Shown here piece after piece: positions 1 through 9,464 of a stretch of DNA of 50,055 bases (position 1 is its first letter; every line of letters begins with the position of its first letter). Origin of the DNA: Acidobacteriota bacterium (GTDB lineage Bacteria > Acidobacteriota > Terriglobia > Bryobacterales > Bryobacteraceae); contig JAPKZA010000464.1 in NCBI GenBank assembly GCA_026394015.1, forward strand, positions 1-50,055. Reading direction: 5' to 3'. The translations under genes were made by a program, and so were the position numbers. Below the pieces are notes generated by a model. That model did no database searches. It had not been told where the DNA came from and worked only from the letters and a program-made list of their open reading frames with translations.

Positions 1-18
1 ATCGACGGCGACCGAGTA

Positions 19-42
19 GGCCTGTGGAAATTCCCACAGGCC
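19..42. repeat. Perfect 9-bp inverted repeat (hairpin)
   Basis: The arms GGCCTGTGG and CCACAGGCC are exact reverse complements around the 6-nt centre AAATTC. There is no T-run next to it, so an intrinsic terminator is not clear. It could be a terminator-like hairpin of a gene to the left or part of an element end. Confidence 0.55.
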
Positions 43-156
43 CGACGACGGGGGCTGTCTCAACCAAGGCACCCGACCGGGTGCATCAACGAAAGAAATC
101 TCTTGCCCAATTCGTGGGGATAAGAGTATAAATGAGCTAGTCCTGGCCCAACTCTT

Positions 157-206
157 CATTGGCCGGTTTTGAAGTGACCGCCATTGGCCGCTTTTGGGGT
201 GACCGC
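157..206. repeat. Two tandem 25-bp repeats, IS21-end-like
   Basis: Positions 157-181 and 182-206 match at 22 of 25 bases. Both start CATTGGCCG and end TGACCGC, and a partial third copy (GGCTGACCGC) follows at once. Multiple short direct repeats with a GGCC...TGACC pattern are typical of the transposase-binding ends of IS21-family elements. No transposase gene is visible, so this would be an element end or a remnant. The repeat itself is seen directly; the IS21 link is inference. Confidence 0.45.
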
Positions 207-416
207 TGAGGCTGACCGCGACTCAGAAGGCCCATGGCTTATGATCGTGGACTAACCTTTGTAACTCCTGTTGCAGTCAAGAGTCACCTTTCTTTGTTAT
301 TGCCGGCTAGCGGCAGTACACCTCGAGTTGCGGGTTTTCTTCTCTCATGGCGAGAGGGCTTGGTGCGTAGAAACCTCGGTCGGCTTGGCACAAACGGAGT
401 AATTCGCTAGTCCGAC

Positions 417-2813
417 TTAGCGGCGACAGGGTTTTCCGTCGGTGGCGATGGTCCCATTTAAGAGGCCCCCTGCCAGCCGCCGCAAGTCGTTCGGGGGGGC
501 AAACGGCGTTGCGTTGGATGTCCACTCCAGCGTATGGGCCCCTCTGGCAGCCATGATCTCCAGATTGAGCTTTTCGCCTTCGGGGGCGGTGATATTGTAG
601 CGATGAATCTCCTTACCGTCGAGAAGTAACATCATTGCGTTCGGACGCACAACACTCATTAACTGGCCCGTGAGCAGGTAGGATCCGTCGGTTGGGGCCA
701 AGAATGATATTTTCGCCTTTCCGTTCATCCAGAGGAGGTAGCCTGCCGAAGTCTTCTCTTCTGGATACCAACCGTCAGCGAAACCGTAGGTACAGGCCGC
801 GACGACAGCCGATGGGGGAGGAACCGGTGCGCTCCCTGGTGCCGGCGTGGGTGCGGGAGCGGTGCCCGAATTGAGAACAGGGGGCCGGCCTGAGAACACG
901 GAAACGTGTTCGAAGCTAACGGCCTCCGGAAGTCCTGCGCGATTTGCCGGCCAAGTTTCCGGTTTATTCCCACACCCGATGCAGATTACCGCGCAGGGCG
1001 TCCACTTCGTTGAATCTCGTTCAAAACGGACGGTTTCGGCCATCGGCTTCATGTATTTGATGAGGACGTCGGGGCGGCTTTGGCGGAGGGTGGTCATCAT
1101 CGGATAGTCATACCCATCGGCAATATTCACAAGCCCGATACGGCTACAGTTCCCTTGTAGCGCGACCTCGGCGGCCTTGCGAAACGGAAAGGTGTGGTAG
1201 CTGCGATCATTAAACGCAACGTCGTTTCGCTCCCGACCGAATATGCTATCAGCCCCGAGCAAAGGACGGGTCTCGTTGAGCAAGATGTAAGGACCGGCGT
1301 AAAGGATCCAAAAGCTGCAGGCGGCTAGGGCGACAAAGCTGGGCAGAACTTCCGCCAAAATAAGTCCAACAAAAGGTGCGGCTGCGGCAAAGTAGGCGAC
1401 ATGAAACCTCGTATGCCACGGTTGCCATTGAAGCAACCCGCAAAAGAGAGCAAAGGCGAGGGTAAGGAGGGCGGCGTAGCCTAAGCCTAGCGGGAAGCGA
1501 CGCCAGACAGAGGGCAATAGAAGGCCGAGAGGAACGACCAAGGCAAGACTAAGCAGATGAAAGGTATTCCCTGCAAATATCTCGTTTCGACGGGAGGGTG
1601 GCAGTTCGAAATTGGTGCCACACCAAGTTGTCGCGGGGTCATTGATTTTCTCACCTACCAGTTCTACCAATCCAGTCGCTTTGGCAAGAATCGCAGCGTT
1701 CCAGGCGGGGGAGGCGGTGCTCGAGTGCAGAGCAAGGCCGCGGACAGCATTTGACCAAACGACGCCGAGACCGAAGCGTTTGTTCGTCAGTTGACAAGGG
1801 CTGCCGGGCTCAATCTCAGCACGGCCCCAGAGTGTTTGGAAAACAGAATAGTTGCGAGCCAATTGTGGCGCATTCAGTGCGATTACCGCCGCAATCAGGA
1901 CCATTGCGTCACGCACGACGCTTGGCCGAGCCGCTAAGCCACTCTTGACAGCTTTGTAACCAACCCAAAGACCAGCAACCCCAAGCGCGGGCAGAAAGGG
2001 ATAGGCAGTGCCTTTTGTCAGCACGGCCAAGCCGATGGAGGCTCCCCCGAGGACCGCACCGAAAAGATCAGGCTCCCGCCTAAACCGGAGAGTGAAGTAC
2101 ACCGCCGCAAGTATCCAGCCGGTCATGACATAGTCATTTTTGGCACCGGATGCTTGTAGAATACCTTCGGGAATCGTAAGGACAAACAGAGCGGCAATTA
2201 CTTGCGCCGATACGCCCCCCCCTAACTCTTTACAAATCAGGGCGACGCAGGCGGCGCTTAAGGCCATTCCTAGCCATTGAGGCAGGTTTGAGAAAACATC
2301 GGACCCGACGAGTAGATGCCATTGGAGAATCTGGTACTCCGCGCCCGGAGCGAGTAACTGCTGGAAGGACCCTGTGGGGAAAAGCTGCACGCTGCCGTTC
2401 TGGAGCCAGAAGAAGACCTTTGGCATGTGATAGACCATGGCATCGACAGTCATCGGCGGCGCTACGACGGCAGTGATACCGACGAGGAGGAGAATCACGC
2501 CACAAACCACAATAAAGGCGCCGCCCGAAGACTCGCGCAGATCTCGAAACGGGTTATAGTCCAGCTCGGCGAGCCCTCCGGTCTTGAAAAGGATTGCAAT
2601 GGCTCCGACAAAGGCCGTCAGCCAGCACACGACCAAGGAGATGGACCCGAGGAGGCCGACGAAACTCAGTGTCTCGACAAAGAACGTGGTCAGAACTCCA
2701 GTGGCGACGGTCGCCACCGCCGCACCATGGCACCACCCGACGCCATTCCTTCGTTGTTCAAGGAGAACCACCAGCCCCCAAACAGACAGAACGAGGAGAA
2801 TGGAGAGAGCCAT
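417..2813 (-). CDS. GT39-like polytopic membrane glycosyltransferase with C-terminal beta-rich module
   Basis: A 798-residue membrane protein. Roughly the first 510 residues are a series of hydrophobic helices, and an early loop carries D-A-M-V-Y-H followed by W-L-Q-N-G-S, the acidic-loop pattern of GT-C (PMT/ArnT-like) enzymes that use polyprenyl-phosphate sugars. The last ~290 residues are soluble, with a Pro/Ala linker and a final ~125-residue module (GWYPEE...LLW). The same kind of module ends the product of the gene at 4453-5892. I chose the ATG at 2813 because AAGAGGAAA precedes it and it lies 2 nt after the stop of the upstream gene; an upstream in-frame start would overlap that gene by 52 nt. 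Last gene of its cluster. The substrate is unknown. Confidence 0.75.
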   Translation of the reverse strand: MALSILLVLSVWGLVVLLEQRRNGVGWCHGAAVATVATGVLTTFFVETLSFVGLLGSISLVVCWLTAFVGAIAILFKTGGLAELDYNPFRDLRESSGGAFIVVCGVILLLVGITAVVAPPMTVDAMVYHMPKVFFWLQNGSVQLFPTGSFQQLLAPGAEYQILQWHLLVGSDVFSNLPQWLGMALSAACVALICKELGGGVSAQVIAALFVLTIPEGILQASGAKNDYVMTGWILAAVYFTLRFRREPDLFGAVLGGASIGLAVLTKGTAYPFLPALGVAGLWVGYKAVKSGLAARPSVVRDAMVLIAAVIALNAPQLARNYSVFQTLWGRAEIEPGSPCQLTNKRFGLGVVWSNAVRGLALHSSTASPAWNAAILAKATGLVELVGEKINDPATTWCGTNFELPPSRRNEIFAGNTFHLLSLALVVPLGLLLPSVWRRFPLGLGYAALLTLAFALFCGLLQWQPWHTRFHVAYFAAAAPFVGLILAEVLPSFVALAACSFWILYAGPYILLNETRPLLGADSIFGRERNDVAFNDRSYHTFPFRKAAEVALQGNCSRIGLVNIADGYDYPMMTTLRQSRPDVLIKYMKPMAETVRFERDSTKWTPCAVICIGCGNKPETWPANRAGLPEAVSFEHVSVFSGRPPVLNSGTAPAPTPAPGSAPVPPPSAVVAACTYGFADGWYPEEKTSAGYLLWMNGKAKISFLAPTDGSYLLTGQLMSVVRPNAMMLLLDGKEIHRYNITAPEGEKLNLEIMAARGAHTLEWTSNATPFAPPNDLRRLAGGLLNGTIATDGKPCRR

Positions 2814-2815
2814 TT

Positions 2816-4237
2816 CTATTTCCTCTTCCCAACGGCGATGATTGACACAGAGGGCCAGGGGAGCCAACCGTCGACAATACGCCAGACGGGAACCAAGAGG
2901 TCAAACCAGAACAGCTGAAATCGACTAAAGGAAGTCTTCCGAAAAACTCGCCCATTGACAAACCAACCGGGCCACGTAACTCGGTTGAACTCGATTAACT
3001 TTTCCACATGGAAGCCGGCCTTCTCCATTTTTTCTCGTAGTTCGGCCTGAGAGTATCGGCGAAAGTGACCGAGGATTTTGTCGAGCGTGCCATAGTTAGA
3101 CATCCCCTGCGGAACCAGGATAATCGCAGTTCCACCAGGTACAAGCGCGGAGCAGATATTGCGCAAGGCCAAGTTATCGTCTTCGACGTGTTCGACGACG
3201 TTCAAACAAATGACGGTATCAGCAATCTGTTGAAGCGGGATAAAATCTTCGCCCTTCAGCAAATCACATTGCCGAAACTCCAGATTCTTCCGACCAGGAA
3301 AACTGGCCCGCAGGCGGGCTAAATGTTCGGCATCCAAATCGGTTGCCACATAGAGTTTTCTCTTACTCTGTAATTGACGCGTCAGATTACCAATCCCCGC
3401 TCCGATTTCCAAAACGCGACTACCCACATGCGGTCGAATGGTATCCGCCATCCAACGATTGAAACGATGCGTGGCGGACAGGGTGTCGAGGATGGCGGCC
3501 CCGCCATCCCGATAGATGTCCCTAGTAAGGCCGTAGCGAAGGATGATAAAGAAGGCTTGAACGGCATCTTTCAACCCAATCTTCTTTCCTTCTTCGTAAG
3601 TGCGTCCATGGTAGCTAATGGGCGTCTCGTAAATACGGGCGCGCCGCTGCGCCAACTTGATCGTCATCTCCGGCTCGATACCAAAACGCTTACTCCGCAG
3701 CGGGATGCTCTGCAGCAAGCTTGTACGGAAAGCCTTGTAGCAGGTCTCCATGTCGGTAAGGTTGATATTCGAGAAGATATTGCAAAGCGTCGTCAGCCAG
3801 CCATTAGCAATGGAATGCCAATAAAATAGAACACGCCGAGGGCCGGAAGCGAGAAATCGGGATCCAAAAACCGCGTCGGCCTGTTGAGCGAGCAATGGTT
3901 GCAGCAGTCGTTCATAATCGGCTGGATCATACTCCAGATCAGAGTCTTGGATAATTGAAAACTCACCGCGCGCGTTATCCAGCGCTGTACAAACCGCGGC
4001 ACCTTTACCTTGGTTGCGTTCGTGGCGGATGAGCCGGATTGCGCCGCTGGCATCAGCGGCCGCGAATTCCTCGACGATCTCGACCGAGCGGTCCGTAGAG
4101 CCGTCATCGACTACAATAATCTCGCGCGTCCAGCCCTCCGGAAGTTTCGCTTCGAGGACCCTTTGGAGACAAATCCCAACGCACTCCTCCTCGTTGTAGA
4201 GAGGCATCAGAATGGAAACAAGGTTTAGGGATAGCAT
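2816..4237 (-). CDS. Bifunctional GT2 glycosyltransferase / class I SAM methyltransferase
   Basis: A 473-residue fusion. The N-terminal half is a DPM-like GT2 domain: VSILMPLYNEEE, then VVDDGSTD for nucleotide-sugar binding and QDSDLEYDP as the metal-binding DxD region. The C-terminal half has the methyltransferase glycine loop LEIGAGIGN, an acidic residue after it (TDLDAEH), and a motif like NVVEHVEDD. Known relatives of the first domain load a sugar onto polyprenyl phosphate, the donor used by GT-C enzymes such as its neighbours. The start is the ATG at 4237, directly before the conserved GT2 N-terminus; an upstream TTG at 4303 is less likely. No transmembrane tail is obvious at the C-terminus. 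Confidence 0.85.
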   Translation of the reverse strand: MLSLNLVSILMPLYNEEECVGICLQRVLEAKLPEGWTREIIVVDDGSTDRSVEIVEEFAAADASGAIRLIRHERNQGKGAAVCTALDNARGEFSIIQDSDLEYDPADYERLLQPLLAQQADAVFGSRFLASGPRRVLFYWHSIANGWLTTLCNIFSNINLTDMETCYKAFRTSLLQSIPLRSKRFGIEPEMTIKLAQRRARIYETPISYHGRTYEEGKKIGLKDAVQAFFIILRYGLTRDIYRDGGAAILDTLSATHRFNRWMADTIRPHVGSRVLEIGAGIGNLTRQLQSKRKLYVATDLDAEHLARLRASFPGRKNLEFRQCDLLKGEDFIPLQQIADTVICLNVVEHVEDDNLALRNICSALVPGGTAIILVPQGMSNYGTLDKILGHFRRYSQAELREKMEKAGFHVEKLIEFNRVTWPGWFVNGRVFRKTSFSRFQLFWFDLLVPVWRIVDGWLPWPSVSIIAVGKRK

Positions 4238-4452
4238 TTGCAAAGTTGGGGATAAGAAGTAGAAGAAGACAGTGACAAGAATATCGCCGAGCCGACGACT
4301 CAAAGCCTAGCTGGATTTTATTCGGTCAGAGGAAAAGCCAACGACCATAATTGCACACATCGTCGGTGGCTCCAGCGAACACAGTGGAATGGCCGGATCG
4401 AAAACGTCATTCGGGAAACAGCGACAAGAGTGGGTAGCAAGAATCAATGGCC

Positions 4453-5892
4453 CTATCGAAGGGTGCAACTACCTTTGGATTGTTCGACACGCATCGTTAG
4501 GTTCGCCAGCCCGAAATTGAGGGAACGGGAATCGCCCGAGGGACGAATGCCGCCTTTATTTGCCCGAAATGTCAGAGTGCTTTCGCCGGCGGGTAACCGC
4601 AACTGGAGAGGAGCAAATGGCAGTATTGCCTCCTGGCTCGCACTGACCTCAATGGAACCCACTTTCTGCTCTTCAAACAAGACCGTAATAGTCTCCGGCC
4701 TCACCATGGATAGATATTGACCCGAGAGGACGGCAGTCGCCGCCCGTGAAGAGAAGAGACGGAGCCGGAGATCTCCGTTTGTCCATCGGAACCACCCACC
4801 CGTTTTGCCGATTTTCTCTTCATTGTAGGCACCACTCGCGAATTCCAACGCGCAACTGACTCCGCCCAGCGTCGGGCTTTGGTCTTTCGGCGAGGGCCCG
4901 AAAGAAGTCTTAAACTCGGAGAACCCGACAATCATAGGACGCGGATCGCTATTGGGGTTGGTTGGCTGATTGGCTGGGTCGAGCGCAAGAATCCGCACAA
5001 CAGTTCGACCCGCGGGAATCGGCACCCGAATTCGGCCGGGGCCGGGGGGAACCGTTAGTGCCTCTTCGAAATCGCCGCTGGTGCGGACGAGCAACCGTCG
5101 TTCCATCGGTCCGGCGAAACTGGGGCCAGGTCGGAAGTTGGCCGCGATCTCGAGTGTAGTTGGTTTTCCTGACCGCACGGTGATCGCGGCAGCCCCCCCT
5201 CCGAGCCAGAAAAAGCGGTTTTCTGATGTTCCCTCGAGCCCGTTCGGGTTTGTGACGGATTCAATCGTTGGGGGATCATTCGGATCTACCGGCGGGCCCA
5301 CCGAGGATCCACCCTTCACGCGACTCAAAGCGGAAAACTCGACAATCCTCAGGCCGCCATCAGTCTTGCCAAGCCTAGGCATTTGGCGATCGAAGTTAAA
5401 GATAATGCGTGGTGCCGGACTCACATCGGCAAGAAGCGCCGGTGGCATCGAATAAACGGGCGGCTCCTCGAGCACCCATATGCGCTGCGTTCGAGCGGCA
5501 TCCACCAAGTTTCTGACCGTCGTCGCGGTATCGACAAATGACGGCTGCACTCGGACGCCAGCTACGTCGCGCAGGCGGGGAGCCACTGCCCAGCTCCCGT
5601 GTCGTCCAAATCCGCCAACCACGAGCAGAATGGGACGTTCCGTGTTGGCGGCGGCCCGCTGTCGAACAAACTGCACTACCTCTTTCACTCCGGCACCGCT
5701 GGACCAGCCCACCAAGTACTGTCGGTAGTCGTCCTCAGAGACAGAAGCATTCAGAGGATCTCTGAGCAGGGTAATGTCGGATCCGATCCACTGGACCAAG
5801 AGCCCGCAAACGAGCAACACCAAAAGGAGAGCGAGAGCCGCCCGGGGGGCGGGCGTCGCACGGAGAGCGTTTCGCAAGCGAGAAGTTAGCAT
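4453..5892 (-). CDS. Extracytoplasmic C-terminal half of a split GT39-like protein, two beta-rich modules
   Basis: 479 residues with one hydrophobic segment near the N-terminus (about residues 18-36) and then a soluble body. The early part (YLVGWSSGAG, then EVVQFVRQRAA) reads like the soluble segment after the last helices of GT39 proteins. Two modules follow: one (FFWLGGG...IVGFSEF, DNA about 4900-5225) resembles the C-terminus of the 7011-9464 product, and the last (AYNEEK...WFRWTNG, about 4456-4865) resembles the C-terminus of the 417-2813 product. The ATG lies 1 nt after the stop of the gene encoding the membrane half. I infer that the two polypeptides make one enzyme, or that a one-base change split a single gene. 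Confidence 0.65.
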   Translation of the reverse strand: MLTSRLRNALRATPAPRAALALLLVLLVCGLLVQWIGSDITLLRDPLNASVSEDDYRQYLVGWSSGAGVKEVVQFVRQRAAANTERPILLVVGGFGRHGSWAVAPRLRDVAGVRVQPSFVDTATTVRNLVDAARTQRIWVLEEPPVYSMPPALLADVSPAPRIIFNFDRQMPRLGKTDGGLRIVEFSALSRVKGGSSVGPPVDPNDPPTIESVTNPNGLEGTSENRFFWLGGGAAAITVRSGKPTTLEIAANFRPGPSFAGPMERRLLVRTSGDFEEALTVPPGPGRIRVPIPAGRTVVRILALDPANQPTNPNSDPRPMIVGFSEFKTSFGPSPKDQSPTLGGVSCALEFASGAYNEEKIGKTGGWFRWTNGDLRLRLFSSRAATAVLSGQYLSMVRPETITVLFEEQKVGSIEVSASQEAILPFAPLQLRLPAGESTLTFRANKGGIRPSGDSRSLNFGLANLTMRVEQSKGSCTLR

Positions 5893-5893
5893 A

Positions 5894-6943
5894 CTAATCT
5901 GCCGTCTCCCGCGTAGGAAAAGGAGCTATGAGCGAGTTTATCAAGGGTGGAAGCGACAGGCCGACGAGAACCGCTGCTGGAATTGCGAAGGGCAGAAGAT
6001 AGCGGGCAAAGAAGACCGTCATGCTCGCGGTAAGGACTAAAACCGGCAACGCACAACAGGCTGCCAAGGCGACTCGGATCGGGGTGGGGTGACTCAGCGC
6101 GTAACAAAAAACAATGCCGAGCAGTACCAAAAACCAAATGGTGTTGTAGCCCGCGAGCCAACCGACAAGAGAGGCGAAATTCTCCGTAAATAGGTTAATT
6201 CGGCTTACGTGAGGCGATTGCGCTCCTACGAAAGATCCGATTGAGCCCAAAAACTTGTCTCGGTTCGGCCACAGGATCGCGAAAGGCGGTACCGCGGAAG
6301 CGATCATAACTGCCCCAACCCGCCAACTTGCAATCCATTGACTGCGCGGCAATTGAGCGAGTCCGAGTAAGATACAGCTTCCGACTAGAGCCAGCATAGG
6401 AAACTTGACCATCCCGGCGAAACCGCACAGGAGCCCCGCAGCCACCGAGATCCGCAGATCTTGACGGGCGAAGGCGTACAACGCTGCCAATAGCGCCCAA
6501 ACGTGGAAAGCGACCACTAGCGGGTCATGCAGCGCAAGGCGATCGTGAAACAAGATTAACGGCTGAAACGCCCAGATCGATGCAGCGATTAAGCCAGAAG
6601 CTCCCGCCGCGCGGGGGCGTAAAGCCGACACCCTAGCGAGTCGTTTCGTCACCAAATAGATCCCGAAGACGGTGAATACACCGATGACCCCAACCAATAA
6701 TCGGACGGCACTCAGGGGATCAGACGACGCATTGACGACGGGCCTAAAGATATACTGCCCCAACACCTTCCCGATCTGATAGAAGTCCGGAGTGATATCG
6801 TTGACAGATCTGATATGGCCACTCTCGTCGATGAATGGAGGCAGCACATCGAGATGAACACAACGAAGCAGCGCGGCGAGGATCAAAATGAAAGCTAGCG
6901 CGCATGTTTCGACTGAGGCCCAACGGCGTATAGATCCGCTCAT
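5894..6943 (-). CDS. Membrane half of a split GT39-like glycosyltransferase
   Basis: 349 residues, hydrophobic almost throughout, with about nine to ten predicted helices. The first loop holds FIDESGH (D39, E40), matching the acidic catalytic loop of GT39/PMT-like GT-C transferases. The frame ends shortly after a helix in which GT39 proteins normally continue with one more helix and a soluble tail; that continuation is encoded by the next gene, 1 nt away and in another frame. Complete relatives are about 500 residues or more, so this piece is short. It probably transfers a sugar from a lipid carrier on the outer face of the membrane. Confidence 0.7.
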   Translation of the reverse strand: MSGSIRRWASVETCALAFILILAALLRCVHLDVLPPFIDESGHIRSVNDITPDFYQIGKVLGQYIFRPVVNASSDPLSAVRLLVGVIGVFTVFGIYLVTKRLARVSALRPRAAGASGLIAASIWAFQPLILFHDRLALHDPLVVAFHVWALLAALYAFARQDLRISVAAGLLCGFAGMVKFPMLALVGSCILLGLAQLPRSQWIASWRVGAVMIASAVPPFAILWPNRDKFLGSIGSFVGAQSPHVSRINLFTENFASLVGWLAGYNTIWFLVLLGIVFCYALSHPTPIRVALAACCALPVLVLTASMTVFFARYLLPFAIPAAVLVGLSLPPLINSLIAPFPTRETAD

Positions 6944-7010
6944 AGAGATCTACCCTTTTCCTGGCCGGCGATCCGACCGTTTTCAATGTTTAGTAACTGT
7001 TCTGCGGTAG

Positions 7011-9464
7011 TCATTTTGCGGTAATCAGGATCTCGTGAAGGCCAACGATCAGATGGCGAGAGTCACCATTCGTCATCGCTCCGACGTTTGGTTGTTCTAC
7101 CGCTGAGACAACAAATGAATTCCATCCGACGTTCAAAGGAACCGGGAAGGTCAACCGGCCACTCGCGACGAAGGTCTGCGTCTGCGAGCGTTCGTCTTCT
7201 TTGCGAGTCACTGCTACCGTACGGTTGCCTTCGGATCGGCTTGGACCGGCGCTCACCTTCATCGAGATGGATACGCTGCGTCCAGATTGCGACCACACTC
7301 TGAATTGGAACCCTTCAGTTTGCCCGGATCCGAGCCAGAGGAACGCAGCTTCCTCCTTACCTAAGTTTTCAATGGGCCATGGCGAACTGAAACGACCGCC
7401 GTCCAAACCCACATTAGGCCGGAGGTTCGGATCGACCGTTGCGAGGGGTAAGGACCCCGGAACTCCGGAGACAAGCCGGGGCGGCCGACCAGTTTCTTTA
7501 GTTAAATTCGCGGCTTCGACGGTAGCAAACAGTTTCACATTTTGCCCTGCCAATTCGATCGACTTAAAAGTGGGTTGCGATTTGAGCCAAAAGAGAAAGG
7601 GTCTTAAGTCGAGCGAGGGACCCCAGCCGAAATAGCTTGCCTCCGGGTTTTCGAACAGTATGTGGGTGATTTGGTTTTCGGCTAGAAAGGTTTGGAATTG
7701 AATCGCGTTGAACGGTTGTTTCCCCCATGGGATCACCCGACGGGGAAATCCATCGCGAGGCCCAAATAGTCCATACTCCGGGGCGTGTTGGCTAGAAAAC
7801 AAGAGGACACGAGCCGATTGAGGAAGTTCCGCCATAGCTCCAGCGAACGGACCTTCGACTTGGTCGAGCGTAATGGGCTGCAGTTGCATCCGGGAGGTCG
7901 TCGCGATCATCTCCGGAAGACCGGAATATAACGATACTACGACCGCAACGGCCACAACGAGCACTCGCCCGGAAAGAGGGAAGTAAGCCGGAGAGATCGC
8001 AACGAGGCAAGCCACGCAGGGGATGAGGAAGCGATCCGGTAGACCCGAGTGCGTCATCCAGCGGACCATGATAACAACAGCCCCCATCATCGTTGCGACA
8101 CAGATGAACGCAACGTTGTATCGGGATATCCGGATGGAAGGGAAGGTTCGAACCGATTCGATCAATATGGAGGCGAAGCCTGCAAGTAAGGTCAGGAGGG
8201 CCAAAACGCCGGCGAGCGAAAAGCGGCCTGCCGTCGGACGCACGGCAACCACAAAAGCCCCGGGCCAAGCGTCCTTCTTCTCCATGGGAAGGTTCTGATC
8301 GGCGTCGACAAAGCGAAGGTAGTCGCGCCCGGTTAGTTCGAGGGTGGACCGCAAGCTAGCACTAGGAATCGAGGGAAGATCAAGAAGAAGCAAGGGCAAT
8401 CGCGCCAAGTGTGTACGAACCTGCCTGACGGACGGTTCCGAGGCGTGAAGGGCCTGCATTTCTTTCGAGCCCATTATCCCTCCCTCCCGGACCAGGTTAA
8501 AGGTGAACAAAAGGATCAGGCCACAGACTAAGCCCCCACCAATTAAGCCGCTGGCAACAGCAAGCGAATCATTCAAGGGCTCTCGGCGTCCGCGGACCAC
8601 CCACGGTGCAACGAGCAAAAAGGGAGCAAACGCCAGCGCATTGAACTTTGTAGCCACCGCTAATATAGAGAATAATCCCGCGAGAAAGAAGGCCGATCGC
8701 CGATCAGAGGCAACGTCGGACTCGATGGCCTGCAAGGTCCACCAAATCGCACCGAGCAAGTAAAGAGTAAACCAAATCTCCGGCTTGAGGCCGCCGAGAT
8801 GAGCGAAGACCAAAGGAGTGCATATATAAAGAGTGGTCAGCAAGAGAGCAAGCAGAACGGACGCCCTCGTCTTTCGCGCGACCAGGAAAACGCCGATGGC
8901 GGAAAGTGGCCCCGCCAGACCAAAAACCAAACTGCCGATTAGCTCGCTCCGCGTAAAAAGCACCGACCAAAGAAACGCCAACTCCCCTTGATAGCCGAAC
9001 ACGTTTTGCCGGTCATTATGGGTATCAAAAGGGAAAATGCTGCCGTTGCCGATCCAATAGATCACCCTCGGACCGTGATAACCCATCTCATCCCCCAAGC
9101 GGAGGGGTTGGGCGACATCCTGGATGACGCCGAGTGCGAATACAAACACGATCGCAAGCAGCAAGATTGCGGTTGGTAAGAGATTGAGCCCGATTCTCGG
9201 AATCGCTGGGGTTGCCAACGGGTATGTCGGCAGGTTCAATCTTCTTCTGATCCAGACAATAAGGGACAGCAGGACGATTTGAATCACCAACCAACCGATT
9301 GGAGTCAAAGCGTGGCTAACCGACAGCAGATTGGCGACAAATCCCCACGGTAAAACTACCGCGATTAGACCGGTCCAAAACTGCTCCGGGCCTGACCGGA
9401 ACAGTTTGGCCACCCAGTACGCCATGGTGATGGCAAGGCAGGCGGATACCAAGAAAAGAAACAT
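7011..9464 (-). CDS. GT39-like polytopic membrane glycosyltransferase, C-terminal beta module
   Basis: 817 residues: roughly 520 residues of transmembrane helices, then about 300 soluble residues. The acidic loop reads LGDEMGYHGPRV followed by YWIGNGS, closely parallel to the loop of the 417-2813 product, so the two look like distant paralogues. The C-terminal module (AFLWLGSG...LIVGLHEI, DNA about 7014-7350) resembles the first module of the 4453-5892 protein. First gene of the cluster; 67 nt separate it from the next. Expected role: glycosyl transfer from polyprenyl-phosphate sugar at the outer membrane face. The acceptor cannot be told from the sequence. Confidence 0.72.
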   Translation of the reverse strand: MFLFLVSACLAITMAYWVAKLFRSGPEQFWTGLIAVVLPWGFVANLLSVSHALTPIGWLVIQIVLLSLIVWIRRRLNLPTYPLATPAIPRIGLNLLPTAILLLAIVFVFALGVIQDVAQPLRLGDEMGYHGPRVIYWIGNGSIFPFDTHNDRQNVFGYQGELAFLWSVLFTRSELIGSLVFGLAGPLSAIGVFLVARKTRASVLLALLLTTLYICTPLVFAHLGGLKPEIWFTLYLLGAIWWTLQAIESDVASDRRSAFFLAGLFSILAVATKFNALAFAPFLLVAPWVVRGRREPLNDSLAVASGLIGGGLVCGLILLFTFNLVREGGIMGSKEMQALHASEPSVRQVRTHLARLPLLLLDLPSIPSASLRSTLELTGRDYLRFVDADQNLPMEKKDAWPGAFVVAVRPTAGRFSLAGVLALLTLLAGFASILIESVRTFPSIRISRYNVAFICVATMMGAVVIMVRWMTHSGLPDRFLIPCVACLVAISPAYFPLSGRVLVVAVAVVVSLYSGLPEMIATTSRMQLQPITLDQVEGPFAGAMAELPQSARVLLFSSQHAPEYGLFGPRDGFPRRVIPWGKQPFNAIQFQTFLAENQITHILFENPEASYFGWGPSLDLRPFLFWLKSQPTFKSIELAGQNVKLFATVEAANLTKETGRPPRLVSGVPGSLPLATVDPNLRPNVGLDGGRFSSPWPIENLGKEEAAFLWLGSGQTEGFQFRVWSQSGRSVSISMKVSAGPSRSEGNRTVAVTRKEDERSQTQTFVASGRLTFPVPLNVGWNSFVVSAVEQPNVGAMTNGDSRHLIVGLHEILITAK

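Larger units (their letters stand above)
1..416. other. Gene-free left edge
   Basis: I see no credible gene here; the short open frames lack family resemblance or a ribosome binding site. The stretch holds a perfect 9-bp-stem hairpin near position 30 and a 25-bp tandem repeat at 157-206, both listed separately. The composition is lower in GC than the 17-48 kb part of the window. It lies downstream of the last gene of the minus-strand glycosyltransferase cluster and may include the edge of a mobile element that extends to the left. Confidence 0.6.

Noticed and set aside
19-42. Intrinsic terminator at the left hairpin
   Set aside because: No T-run follows on either strand.
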